A stretch of DNA of 64,000 nt from the NCBI GenBank assembly GCA_006384855.1, contig VCJN01003287.1:1-64000 (forward strand). Reading direction: 5' to 3'. Below, in pieces: positions 10,838-21,175 of this stretch; position 1 is the stretch's first letter; every line of letters starts with the position of its first letter. The notes beneath the pieces are model-generated. The model saw only the letters and a list, made by a program, of their open reading frames with translations, made no database searches and was not told the DNA's origin. The position numbers and the translations under genes are program-made. The stretch is from Tetraselmis striata. Its lineage: Eukaryota > Chlorophyta > Chlorodendrophyceae > Chlorodendrales > Chlorodendraceae.

Positions 10838-11995
10838 TGTGCACCGCAAGTGCACTCCGCAAGCCTCGCCTCCATCCGCGTCGGAACCGGTAGTAAGTGT
10901 TGTTGTGTGCGCACATCGTGACAACATTACACGGTGGCAATTGCAATTATTAGCGGTGGATAATGTGAAGGCGTTTTCGAAATCGACAGAGAATGAGGCG
11001 GTGCTGGCGGAGTGCATTGGCGGTGCACAGAATAGCGTGTTGCTGGGGTTTTGGCTGCATCGGACGCCGTATTCCCACCCATCCGGCACGGATTGTCCGG
11101 TTTTCACACATTTGTGTGTTAATAAAGCAGTGTGAATATTACGCGTCTTTTACGCCGGGTGGGTGCGGCATCCGGCGTCCGATGCACCCCAATTATTTGC
11201 AGCACGCTACTCTACGCACCCCCAAACGCACTCCGCAAGCCTCGCCTCCATCCGCGTCGGAACCGGTAGTAAGTGTTGTTGTGTGCGCACATCGTGACAA
11301 CATTACACGGTGGCAATTGCAATTAGCGGTGGGTAATGTGAAGGCGTTTTCGAAATCGACAGAGAATGAGGCGGTGCTGGCGGAGTGCATTGGCGGTGCA
11401 TAGAATAGCGTGTTGCTGGGGTTTTGGCTGCATCGGACGCCGTATTCCCACCCATCCGGCACGGAATGTCCGGTTTTCACACATTTGTGTGTTAATAACG
11501 TGTGAATATTACGCGTCTTTTACGCCGGGTGGGTGGGCATCCGGCGTCCGATGCACCCCAATTATTTGCAGCACGCTACTCTACGCACCCCCAACGCACT
11601 CCGCAAGCCTCGCCTCCATCCGCGTCGGAACCGGTAGTAAGTGTTGTTGTGTGCGCACATCGTGACAACATTACACGGTGGCAATTGCAATTAGCGGTGG
11701 GTAATGTGAAGGCGTTTTCGAAATCGACAGAGAATGAGGCGGTGCTGGCGGAGTGCATTGGCGGTGCACAGAATAGCGTGTTGCTGGGGTTTTGGCTGCA
11801 TCGGACGCCGTATTCCCACCCATCCGGCACGGAATGTCCGGTTTTCACACATTTGCGTGTGAATATATATAGTGTGAATATTACGTACGCGTCTTTTACG
11901 CTGGGTGGATGGGCATCCGGCGTCCGATGCACCCCGAATCTCACCAACACGCTACTCTACGCACCCCCAACGCATTCCGCCAGCCCCCCCTCTTT
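10838..11995 (+). repeat. Satellite array in copy 1 (about 3 monomers of about 370 bp)
   Basis: Equivalent points (CGCAAGCCTCGCC) recur at about 10858, 11234 and 11602, giving spacings of 376 and 368 bp. Each monomer contains an inverted pair: a block starting GCGGAGTGCATTGGCGG and ending at the CGGACGCC/CATCCGGC segment is answered, after a loop of about 70-100 bp, by its reverse complement ending in CGCACTCCGC. The array is preceded by four copies of the decamer TGTGCGGCGG (10681-10725). Confidence 0.9.
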
Positions 11996-12914
11996 CCGCG
12001 CAGGTCCTACGTTCCATTGTATGTATATACATACGTACATGTATTGCTCCGAAACCAGCCCAAACTTTATGAGTGCACAAGTGTAAATGGGGGGGGGGGG
12101 GGGGGGGGGGGGGATGTGGCGGCGGGGCATCCACTCACACATACCCCGGCGATGCATGACAGATATTACATGCCGTGGCGGGTCGGCGGGCCGACCCGGC
12201 GGGCCGACCCGGCGGGGGGGGGGGGGGGGGGGCGGGGGGGGGGGGGGGGGGGGCGTCTATTCAACTACACGTGCGACAGTGTCGTTTCGTGGAGCAGTAT
12301 ATGTGCCCGGCCTCATTTATACCGCCCCCTACCTGCGCTGCATGGTCTACCCCTAAGAATTACTTAGCACAAACCGCCATTACTTAATAGGAACCTAGCA
12401 CAGCCAGGCTTATATGCCCGCTTTCCCGATCAACTTCTACGCACTTTCCGTCCCTCAACCGCCGGACATGGGGGTTAAGCCGCCAGCCTCGGCAGTTGCT
12501 TAGCCAGACTTGGCATCCCGTACCGTGTCCATGGCTTCGCAGCTCTGCCGCTGGCACACGCCGAGTCCGGCGCTTGCTGCCGCGGGGTTGCGCACGCATG
12601 CACGCACGGTAATACGCCGCCGACGCCGCCACGCTTACTTCCACCACCTTCGCCAGCCGCAGCTTCGCACGCCTTTCCGCCGACATACGAAACGCACGAA
12701 TCCCCCCCCGTCCCCGCGTCATGTATATTATATTCGAGGCGACTATGCGGGGCGCAGCACACGCCGCGGCGTGGGTCGGCGGAGCGACAGGCGGCGGGAG
12801 CCCTAATGGCCGGGCAGTATCCACACCCACACAGGCACCGCCGCTCACCTCCGACGCGGATGAACCGCCTCCCAAAGGAAACATGCCGGTTGGTGGTAAG
12901 CCCAGCAGGCGTGC

Positions 12915-13616
12915 GTGGGGTGCCGGCGCCGGTACTGGTGCGACGGAGCTGTCGCGTCAGGAACCGCACCGCATGTGGAGCAACACATGGCGGTGCCGGC
13001 CCCACCTATGTCTAGGGCCACCTCCTCACAACACCCCGCCACGACGGCGTCGGCCACCGCCGACGGCGCCGTTGCGGGGGGGGACGCCCTGCCAGGCGAC
13101 GATGATGCGCCTGGTGCGCCGGGTCAGGAGGCGGAGGAGGCCGTGGTCGAGGCGACTGATCGGGCTGAGGGGGTTGTCGAGGCGAGCGAGGCTGCGCTCG
13201 CGCCACCCGCCCCGCAGCCACCTGCGGGACATGCCGACTTGCTCGTCGCCATGTTGACCGGAGCACTACGAGCAGTGGCGGGAGGCGGCCACATGCACTA
13301 TCATGTGCGTGTCCTGGCCGGACGCCCGTCATGCGTGGACTGCGGCCAACGGACGGACTGGGAGTGTTGCTGCGACGGCACCCCGGCTTTGTGCGGCCCC
13401 AAGTACCCATGCATGGCGACCCATCAGCGGGCAGTCCCCTGCCCGACCACGGCCACGAAGAGGGCGGAGTTCCGCCATGTCAGGGACGCGTTCCACGACG
13501 CGACTCGCGCCGCCGTGTGTGAGGCTTCCGAGAAGGCACGCGCGGCTGGTAGGGTGCGCAGGGTGAGGCGGCGGACGGCCCAGGAGCTGAAGGAGAGCGA
13601 GACATGCCGTCAGTGA
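12915..13616 (+). CDS. Zinc-ribbon transposon protein, copy 1
   Basis: A 233-aa open frame. The first 130 residues are low-complexity (Ala/Pro/Glu). The core is HYHVRVLAGRPSCVDCGQRT followed by W-x-C-C-C, LCG and C-M-A-T-H. The spacing of its C-x2-C, RT-x-W-x-C, L-C and C-x3-H elements resembles the C-terminal zinc ribbon of DDE transposases such as piggyBac (inferred by eye). A basic helix RAAGRVRRVRRRTAQELKESE closes the protein. The same frame is 268 aa in copies 2 and 4, where it opens further upstream, so the start is uncertain; the ATG of MAVPAPP (at 12987) is another candidate. The 5' part overlaps an antisense Cys-rich frame. Confidence 0.6.
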   Translation: MGCRRRYWCDGAVASGTAPHVEQHMAVPAPPMSRATSSQHPATTASATADGAVAGGDALPGDDDAPGAPGQEAEEAVVEATDRAEGVVEASEAALAPPAPQPPAGHADLLVAMLTGALRAVAGGGHMHYHVRVLAGRPSCVDCGQRTDWECCCDGTPALCGPKYPCMATHQRAVPCPTTATKRAEFRHVRDAFHDATRAAVCEASEKARAAGRVRRVRRRTAQELKESETCRQ

Positions 13617-13661
13617 GGTCGGGCGCAATGTCATTGGGTGGGGCACACGGACGTGTAACAC

Positions 13662-13797
13662 TTGCACTTTGCGCGTACTGCTGGGTTACATCCAGGCTGC
13701 GTCACACTATGCAACCGGAAAGGCTGCGTTGCTACTGCAAACGATGCTACGCCTCACTCGGTAGCAACCGCTGCCCCGCCCATCCCACTCGGGATGC
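13662..13797 (+). repeat. Single zinc-ribbon-like module, copy 1
   Basis: One copy of the module that reads LCAYCWVTSRLRHTMQPERL, then R-C-Y-C-K-R-C-Y-A-S-L and N-R-C-P-A. It lies 46 bp downstream of the stop of the zinc-ribbon ORF on the same strand and ends at the point (CCCACTCG) where copies 3 and 4 join directly to the 30-bp minisatellite. Confidence 0.6.
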
Positions 13798-14389
13798 TGA
13801 GAGCAGCTAAAGGGCACCGGGGGCGGGGCAAGAGGGAGCAGGGCCAATGATTGTGGAAGAGCGGGGACCCGCTTGCATGCCATCGTATTATATCTTGCAC
13901 AATATCTGTTGCTGCACTCATATCTCACATCACTAGCTTAGCTATAGTGATTCCCCCCCCCCCCCCCCCCCCCCCCGCACCGCGTACGCACAAGCCTGGG
14001 TATACGCATCAACTGCCCGCCGGGATGAGAAACTGGTATTGGTAGTGTGTCTGTGGGGTGGAGGGGGGGGGGCAAAAGAACTGCCAATTGCTGCCAAGCT
14101 GGTGCGTTACATTGGGGCAGGCGCTGGGCAGACAATTGGGGCTCGCTTCAGAGCATTGTCTAGTGCCTATGCGGCTGCGCCGCCTCCGCCGCATGCAGAC
14201 TCTGCGGGCTCACCAGCACCGCCACCTCAGTCATGCGGCCCTGCATCCCGCAGCCCGCCGCCGTCAGCCAGATCAGAGGTATCCAGAAGCCAGTGCTGGG
14301 GTTGTTGCGGCATGACCGCATAGTTTTCAGCGGCTGCCGTCCACAGCTTGTAATGCATCCCTTTCCGCCGATTCCGCTGTATGCGCTGT
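13798..14389 (+). other. Block present in copies 1 and 2 only
   Basis: About 590 bp with an AT-richer patch (TATTATATCTTGCACAATAT near 13885), a poly-C run (13953-13976) and short G runs. The matching block is 41950-42542 in copy 2. Copies 3 and 4 lack it, with the ribbon module and the 30-bp minisatellite fused at CCCACTCG. No gene is recognised. Confidence 0.5.
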
Positions 14390-16396
14390 CTTGGCGCCGC
14401 GCTGCCCCGGCCGCCGCTGTCTTGGCGCCGCGCTGCCCCGGCCGCCGCTGTCTTGGCGCCGCGCTGCCCCGGCCGCCGCTGTCTTGGCGCCGCGCTGCCC
14501 CGGCCGCCGCTGTCTTGGCGCCGCGCTGCCCCGGCCGCCGCTGTCTTGGCGCCGCGCTGCCCCGGCCGCCGCGCCTTGGCGCCGCGCTGCCCCGGCCGCC
14601 GCGCCTTGGCGCCGCGCTGCCCCGGCCGCCGCGCCTTGGCGCCGCGCTGCCCCGGCCGCCGCGCCTTGGCGCCGCGCTGCCCCGGCCGCCGCGCCTTGGC
14701 GCCGCGCTGCCCCGGCCGCCGCGCCTTGGCGCCGCGCTGCCCCGGCCGCCGCGCCTTGGCGCCGCGCGGGGTATCGAGTCCTCCCCTCCCTAGTGAGCGC
14801 GTCCACCTGCGCCTTGCGCTCGGGGCCGTCCTCCTCCGTCACCACATTCTGCAACCCCCACCGCGTGACGAACCACGCAGCTCCTTGCATGCGCTTGTAC
14901 ATGTGCCCAAGCACCGCCTAGGGACGCGAAGCTCCTTCTCGGTCATGATCGCCTTCACCCGGGCCTCCTCGAGCAGCGGACCGGCGTTAAGAATGGAAAA
15001 CGTTTCCATGTGGTGCAAGCAGTCCTCCATGACCCAGCCGGACTGCACCGTCACCTTGCCTGACCCTGCAGTCATGGAGGGGAATGCCGTCACGCCCACG
15101 CCCACGCCCACGCCCACGCCCGGGGGGGGGGGGGGGGGGTTACCTTTCGATTCTTGGACACTGCAAACGAAGGGCGCAACCCGCGTTCAAAGTTGCTGGG
15201 TATCGGGACTAAAGCCTGGCGCCGGTCTTCCTGCTTCATAGCTCGGAATCCAATGTGGCCCTGCACGGTGACAAATTTCCTCCAGAAGTCCCTTCCCAAG
15301 CCAAAAAAAAACAGGTGGAACGGCGCGAGGGGGAAGAGGTTGATCATGCTGACATAGCCCAGGACCACATGCACATGGCACACGCCATGGCAGCCAGTGT
15401 TCTGCTTGGCCTCCGCCAGCCGGGTTGTGTTGAACGCACGCCGGGCAAGGTGCGTGATTCACTGGACAAGTCATCGCCTTGATGGACGGTTACCAAGCGA
15501 GCCTCCCCGTCCGCATCCACAGGGGGGTGCTCCTGGGCAGCCGCCATAGCCTCCACAACCTGCCACGCCGACCGGGCGGGTGCGTGTGATTCCATACAAC
15601 CGCAGTTGAGTGGTGCCACCAGCACGCAGGCCGGGCCCACTCACCTCTGAACGCAGAAGGTCCACAATGTCACCGTCCTCGAAAACAGCGCGCCACTGGG
15701 TCGCCCCGCCGTAGTCCTCCAACACCCACTCGGTAACGACGCCGGTTATCACGCCGTAGTGCCATACTCCCCGGAACTTCTTGGCGATGACCTTCATGTA
15801 GAAGTCGCCGGGATCGCCTTTCCATATCACGCCCTCATCGCGGGTTCGACGCCCGCCGGCGGCCACGCAGGCGCGTCGATGTCCATACCGTCTTCGCCAA
15901 CGGGGTCCTCCCCCACGCCCATCACATCGTCCACCTTCGAGCCGCCGTCGTCCGAGACCGGCGCCGGCGGGCCGTTTCCGACGGCTGCAGCTACTCCTGC
16001 TGCCGCGCTTGTTGCTGCTGTTGCTGCTGCTGCTGCTGCCGCCCCTGCTGCTGCTGCTTGTGATAAGGCGGCCTTGCGGCGCAACTTAGCCGCACGCTTC
16101 AACGAGTGGCTACAGTTCGGGTATTTCCGGAAGTGCCGCTCTCGCGCCGTCCTTTCACTACTACCCGTCACGATGCCGTGGCAGTGCTTGCATGTGTACA
16201 CGCCATCCTTCGACACACTCGCTATCCATCCCTTTGCCGGCATGCCTGCTGCCGCGCGCGGGGGGCGGGGGGGGGGGGTTGAGAGTTGGGATGGATGTAA
16301 CCCACCACCCGCAGGCAACACAGATGCGAGTGCGCGGCTGTCCGCGCTTGATTCAACGGTGAGCGGCGGTGACCGTGAGGCGACCCCGTACTTCAT
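14327..16396 (-). pseudogene. Transposase-like gene, copy 1 (multi-exon, shifted)
   Basis: The minus-strand frame from 16396 (MKYGVASRS) gives a BED-like finger (KDGVYTCKHCHGIV...RHFRKYPNC), an Ala-rich linker and GEDPVGEDGMDIDAPAWPP, then loses frame just before the EDGD module (DEGVIWKGDPGDFYMKVIAK, VFEDGDIVDLLRSE). A consensus 5' splice site GTGAGT follows this module. Further exons carry NLFPLAPFHLFFFGLGRDFW, and GKVTVQSGWVMEDCLHHMET with its minisatellite tail. The exon between them is bounded by GTAAC and CTGCAG, and that intron holds the poly-C run at 15121-15139. Compared with copies 3 and 4, a one-base change before the EDGD module breaks this copy. Confidence 0.6.
14390..14767 (+). 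repeat. 30-bp minisatellite, copy 1 (about 12.6 units)
   Basis: Perfect or near-perfect 30-bp units of CTTGGCGCCGCGCTGCCCC plus GGCCGCCGCGC or its variant ending GCTGT; the first six units carry the variant. Because 30 is a multiple of three, the array stays open in all frames and would read as RRQGAAAGAA on the minus strand, at the end of the transposase-like gene. Confidence 0.92.
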
Positions 16397-16833
16397 GCGC
16401 GTGCTGGGGCGTTACACAATCATCAGCAGTTAGGGCGGCTGCATTAAAACGCGCACCTACGAACACCACCTACCGCCTACCACCTACCGTACCACCTACA
16501 TCCGCCCACACCTCCGCCCGTCGTGCCGCACATCGCGGCACACCGCGGGGTCAGCGGTCAGCGATGTGCGGCGATGTGCAATGAGTGCGTACATCCGCCT
16601 GTACTTAGCCCGGGTGCTCCGCGTCGGCGGGCGACACGCGAGCCCGCGTGCGCATATCAATTTGATGAAATTATGGAAACGAGAAATTCATATAGTACTT
16701 TACAGGTCGCGCGCGATAGTCGTCGCTACTGGGTATGAAATCCACGTCCCTCGTCCGTCCCGTATCGTCCCCGTATGTCGTCGTTCGTCACCAGTAGGGC
16801 ACATTTACGTCACATCTGAATCTCACAGTGTCG

Positions 16834-17241
16834 TCGTTGACAACCGTGACGAGCAGCGGCCATGGTGCCGAGCGCGTCCACCTCACCTAAACCTCAAGAG
16901 TTGACTACTGCGAGAGGGCGCTCCATTGCGGGAGCCCCGAAGGCCTGTATTGCGACTCGACTTCGGGTGTTGAGGTTTAAACCCCCCCAACGGGGACCCC
17001 CCAGCTCCAATTCCTTGCCGTGCGCATCGCCATCCGAGAACGTCCCAACTGCAACGCCAGGGCAAAAACGGAAAACGACCTCGGGCGCACGAGTAGGGAA
17101 AACCACACTACCGAGGGGCTGTCTGTCGCTGCTTGATGTTGTAACGCATGTGCGCGGCACGACGACTCACTACCGGGTGGATGAACCTCGGTGCGGACTT
17201 GTTCAGCCTCAGTGACCCTCGCGCGCACAAGTACGCGAAGC
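16834..17241 (+). other. Body of element 4, right half
   Basis: DIRS-like element sequence to the right of the CACTG insertion. A plus-strand frame of 117 codons (16862-17215) contains a basic stretch (GQKRKTTSGARVGK) but no known domain. On the element's own (minus) strand nothing is recognised. Confidence 0.3.
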
Positions 17242-17451
17242 CGCTGCCGAAGGCAGCGAGCTGGAAGATGGCAAACGAGCTGCTGGTGGCTGTCCTAAGT
17301 AGCTCCCCGGCCGAAAGCGCAGGGCTCGCGGGCGATGGGGTAGCCCGTACCAAAACCCGATGGTAACGGCTCGAAACCACTACAGACCGTACGGGTCGCA
17401 CTAGGACAGCTATAGTCCGTTAGGAAACCCCATAAACACGTTTAGATCATT

Positions 17452-18060
17452 ATATTGCATGTTATATGTTCGGACATGTATCGACTAGTTTAAAATTAAA
17501 TGTGTGCAGGAGAGAGTGTACCGTACCGTCACTTTGTCAACAATCCAAGCTCCTCTGAGATTACCGCATTCCGCGCGATGACCGCCTACGAGGCGACCGA
17601 GACGCTGCTCATGTTGAACTGCGGTGTCACCGCGTCATAGGTACTAGTATCTCTGGAGATGAAAGGATATGTACCACACAAATCCCCATGTGGGTACCCA
17701 GTGCCTGGTGCGTTTTGCGCAGTATCCTTACAGTTGGTGCTTCTACGCACGCGGATCCGGGATCGATCCCGCGGAGAAACATATAATATGACATGATATC
17801 CCGCTATGTTGGACGCCCCGGCCAATGCGGATCGCCACCGAATCCAAGCCGAAACGTTGCTGGAGGAGGTCCTCCATCCTACGGGGGGGTGGAGTGTAAG
17901 GGTATGTACCACACAAATCCCCATGTGGGTACCCAGTGCCTGGTGCGTTTTGCGCAGTATCCTTACAAGAGATACCCGAACGAGTATTACCAATATCAGT
18001 ACGAGTATATTTATATATATGTGTATGCACATGTTACAGCATAGGCATACATAAATATGC
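17452..18060. repeat. Intergenic stretch with two copies of a small inverted-end repeat
   Basis: The 65-bp blocks 17668-17732 and 17903-17967 are identical. The second copy extends to a 73-bp unit (17895-17967) with inverted ends TGTAAGGGTA and TATCCTTACA, the form of a miniature inverted-repeat element. Frames read through it at random; no gene is supported. TA-rich runs follow at 17980-18060. Confidence 0.5.
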
Positions 18061-18300
18061 TTGTGCTGGAACATAGGCATTTTAATAAAGCATAGAATTT
18101 TGAAGCAACCATACTTGAAGCTAAACACGTATGGTTGCTTCAAAACCAAACTTGTTTTGGTTTCGAAGCAACCATAAAATTGCTTCAAAATTTTATGGTT
18201 TGAATAAAATTTTGAAGCAATTTTAGCGACTATTCAAACCACAAATTGCTCACGAGGTGAGCAATTTGTAGTCTGAAGCGCTAGCGCTAGAAGCCCTGCT
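18061..18300. other. AT-rich cluster of perfect hairpins
   Basis: Four consecutive stem-loops lie in a GC-poor island: 18101-18114 with 18129-18142 (14 bp), 18143-18150 with 18156-18163 (8 bp), 18176-18195 with 18205-18224 (20 bp), and 18241-18253 with 18257-18269 (13 bp), followed by the self-complementary TAGCGCTAGCGCTA. The word GAAGCAA and its complement recur, so the arms are related to one another. Base composition is very different from the surroundings. Function unknown; it could be an origin-like, viral-derived or hairpin-RNA locus. Confidence 0.6.
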
Positions 18301-18716
18301 TTCGCCTAGATGAATAAAATGTTGACGGCAACGGCTACCGCGTGACAACATCGGGTGTATCGCGATATCGCGGCAGTCCCCCCCCCCCCCCCCCCCAGCC
18401 GTACGACCCTGAGTAACATGCATGCATGCGCACGCGCACGGTCTCACTAGTGCTGCGCATGGGCATTGTTATCGAATTCGCAAACCGCAGACCTATGTGG
18501 AGGGGTGTATATGCATGCGCTTCCTGCGCCTTATACAATATTGGATCCCGGCCCCGGCCCCGTCCCCGCGCCGCTGCGCGGGTCCGCCGAGCCAAAGCTC
18601 CCGTCCACAATCTTTGTTCGTTCCAGATCTAAGGATTACTAACTCGTTGTCCGGGTACCTTGCGCTGCGCTGCCGCCCCGATCGGGGCGCCACGATATCT
18701 CGGCGGGCCCGGTCAC
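18301..18716. other. Intergenic, poly-C run and GC-rich palindromes; no gene
   Basis: Holds a poly-C run near 18378-18396 and short GC palindromes around 18540-18590 (CCCCGGCCCCGGCCCCG, CCGCGCCGCTGCGCGG). No open frame with a recognisable domain. Confidence 0.3.
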
Positions 18717-18791
18717 TGTTATAGTACAGTAGTACTAGCGCAGCGACAGCATTATCTTAATATCCTGGTGCGCGCGGCCTATGCCCCCAGC

Positions 18792-20250
18792 ATGACGGCC
18801 CGGGGCGCGCCCACCATCCTCTCTCAGGAGTACCTTCGTCGCGAGCACGGCGTCAGCTTCTCGTATCCTGCTCGCGGGGCACCCTCCGCCGCGGACTCCC
18901 ACGGCTCCCTGGTCCTCACCATGATCAATGACCTGCCCTTTCTCACCGGAGGCCACGCCGTGTCTCCTGGTACGGCCCCTTCGTCTGCGTGCCTTGCCTA
19001 CACGGGCCCGCCAGAGTCGCCGCCTGATGCCCATCGCTTGCACCTCCGTCTTGGCCACCGCGGCATGGACGGCATGAAGGCCTTGCTTCGCTCGGAGTCC
19101 GTCGTCGGTGTTCCTGCTACTGCGGATGCTGCCATGCCAGACTGCGAGCCCTACATCATGGGCAAGTTGCGACACGCTAGCGTCTCTCGCGCTCCTGCCA
19201 GCTCTGTTCAGCCGTTCTCGGCTTTTAGCTCTGATGTGTTCGGTCCCGTGGATGTCCCCGAGGTAGGTGGGGCCAAGTTCCTCCTCGGTGTAATCGATCA
19301 CTACTCCAACTACATGTGGCTCGCTGCCCTCCCCTCCAAACGAGATATCATCACCCAGCTTCGCCTCATCCTGCTGCAAATTCGCACCATCTGCTCGAAG
19401 GCTGGTTAGCGCCGCTTTGCCCCGTCCATCAAGTTTGACTGCGACCCCAACTACCTCGATACGGCCTGCCGGTCCATGGTTCGCGAGTGTGGCTTCTCTG
19501 ATAGGTTCACTGCCCCGTACGCTCACCACCAACTCGGTCGCGTCGAGCGTCGTTGGGGGAGTCTGGGTCAGCGAGCAGTCTGCCTCATGCAACATAGCCA
19601 CGCACCTCGCCGGTTCTGGGGCCTCGCCATGCGTCATTATGCTTTCCTTGCGAACAGGCTTCCGTCGCCGTCGGCGGCCAACGGTGCTGGTGGGGTGCCC
19701 TATTGCCTCCTCCACGGCGTCCCGCAAGTTGATCTCAGTGACCTCCGTGTGTTCGGTTGCACTGCCTACCTTCGTCTTGACCGCTTCCATCTCAAACTCG
19801 AGCCCCGCGCTCTCAAGTGTATGCTGGTTGGTCAGTGCGATGACGGCCCTGGCTATTGGTTGTATAATCTCCAGTCCGGCCACGTCATTCGCTCCATCCA
19901 CGTTGCCTTCCTCGAGGGGATTCCGGCCCATGCGCCTCCGCCGTCCACCCCAGCCGACGTGCCCCCATGTGCTCATCTTGCCGATCCCTCCCAAGACACG
20001 GCTCGCTTCGCCAGCCCTTTCGCGGCGGCTGCAGCCACAGCTACGCCGGTCTTCTCCCGTCATGCCAAGCGCCCCGCGCCTCCGGCCAGCCCGGCCTCCG
20101 ATTGGCATGAGTTGGACGCCTCGCCGGTGCCTCCTGCCATCGCTCCGGGCCAGTATCCTCCAGCGTCCCGCATCCTCCTGCCCCTCCTACTCGGCTGCCC
20201 CTCGTCAGGGGCCCACGCCCGTGCCCTGCACCTGGGCTTTAAGAGGTCAT
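18792..20250 (+). pseudogene. Copia gag-pre-integrase/integrase remnant
   Basis: Recognisable family blocks in order are LHLRLGHRGMDGMKALL (gag-pre-integrase), FLLGVIDHYSNYMWLAALPS (integrase core), FTAPYAHHQLGRVERRW, and the GCTAYLRLDR...LKCMLVGQ...GYWLYN tail typical of copia integrase. It would insert the element's DNA into the host genome. The reading is fossil. Upstream gag and the protease are not recognised. Confidence 0.75.
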
Positions 20251-20653
20251 GATGCCCTCCTAGCCTCACAGCGTCGCTTCCCGCTGTGTGCTCCGTCTCG
20301 TCGCGCCGCGCCCGCCTGCACGGCGCGCCCTCCTGGCCCTGTCGCCCGGTTTCTCCGTGAGCGTTTGTATGTCCGACCTCATGCCTGACCCGCCGCCGCC
20401 AGGCGCCGGCGGATCCTCCGACCAGTGGCCCGCACTCGGCCAATCCTTTGGCCCCCTATCCCCTGCCTCATGGGGACAAGTCAGCTTTGCAGCGGCGCAG
20501 CACGCCGTGCAAATCCAGCAAGCTGCCTCAGCCGAGCAGATGTCTCAGCTACTCGCGCTGATGCGAGACATCGCGCACGATGCTGCCACGGCCGCCGTCC
20601 GAGCGGTTCTGCAGGCACATGGCCTGCCCCGGCTCTCTCTTCAGCACGAAACG

Positions 20654-20790
20654 GCGCAGCCGGAGCCAGTGCCTCTGCCGCCTGCCGCCCCCGCGCAGCC
20701 GGAGCAATTGCCTATGCCGCCTGCCGCCCCCGCGCAGCCGGAGCCCGTGCCTCTGCCGCCGCCGCCGCCCGCGCAGCCGGGGCCCGTACC
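20654..20790 (+). repeat. 39-bp minisatellite in the copia fossil
   Basis: About 3.5 units with GCGCAGCCGGAG recurring at 20654, 20693, 20732 and 20771. In frame it reads AQPEPVPLPPAAP (13 residues per unit). Confidence 0.8.
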
Positions 20791-20940
20791 TGCCGCCGCC
20801 ATATCAGCGCCCGCCGCTTTCCCGCTCGCTGCCATCACCTGCCGCAGTCACCTCAGCGCCCGCCGCTATCCCTTCAGTCGCCGCCATCTTGCCAGCGCCA
20901 TCGCCACCGACAATGCCCCGCTCCCCCGAGAGGACCATGA

Positions 20941-21175
20941 AACGTATCGGTGCTGGTTTCCTGGGCTCTGTCAACTTCGTCACGATGTGCACCGGACCGG
21001 ACGTCGCCTTCGCTATCAGCGTGCTCAGAAGGTTTCAGTCTGCCCCGCAGAAGACCCACCTCATGCGTGCTCTACCATCTCAAAGGCACCCCTGGCATGG
21101 GCATCACCTACGGGGCCACTGAACCGGGGGGGGCTCGCCTCGTAGTCTACTTAGACTCCGACTAGGCCGCTGACA
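20941..21175 (+). pseudogene. Copia reverse transcriptase C-terminal scrap
   Basis: Words such as FLGSVNFVTMCTGPDVAFAI, then LRRFQSAPQKTH and GMGITYG, match the end of copia reverse transcriptase where it meets RNase H. Fossil fragment at the right side of the copia remnant, followed by the purine tract and LTR-like repeat. Confidence 0.65.

Larger units (their letters stand above)
9076..16830 (+). mobile_element. CACTA-like DNA transposon, copy 1 (7755 bp)
   Basis: The left end begins CACTGTGAGATTCAGATG and the right end is its reverse complement (16808-16830). Direct TCG duplications lie at 9073-9075 and 16831-16833. Ends starting CACTR with a 3-bp duplication are the hallmark of the CACTA/EnSpm group. 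Both subterminal regions also carry a GGTGACGAA motif inside the ends. Contents from left: repeat-rich leader with poly-G runs (about 9670, 9757, 10407); Lys/Arg-rich gene (minus); decamer run; satellite; antisense pair with the zinc-ribbon ORF; one ribbon module; a 590-bp block; 30-bp minisatellite; transposase-like gene (minus). It sits inside DIRS-like element 4, so it is the later insertion. It is non-autonomous by appearance, as several frames are shifted. Confidence 0.9.
7241..17451 (-). mobile_element. DIRS-like split-repeat element (element 4) opened by CACTG transposon copy 1
   Basis: The split direct repeat logic is repeated here. B2 is 7241-7268, a 120-bp spacer follows, A2 is 7389-7598, B1 is 7601-7627, and the matching A1 is far away at 17242-17451. 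A1 and A2 are both 210 bp and differ at about five positions. The 9.6 kb between B1 and A1 is mostly the 7755-bp DNA transposon at 9076-16830 with its TCG duplication. Without it the element spans about 2.45 kb. No RT, gag or recombinase part is recognised, so it looks like a non-autonomous DIRS relative. It is a fossil. Confidence 0.75.

Noticed and set aside
12915-13616. piggyBac transposon because of the zinc-ribbon resemblance
   Set aside because: The element ends are CACTG with 3-bp duplications and not TTAA. Only the ribbon resembles that family.
14381-15241. 286-codon plus-strand frame across the 30-bp minisatellite
   Set aside because: The array is open in all frames because of its composition; the minus strand carries the spliced transposase-like exons.
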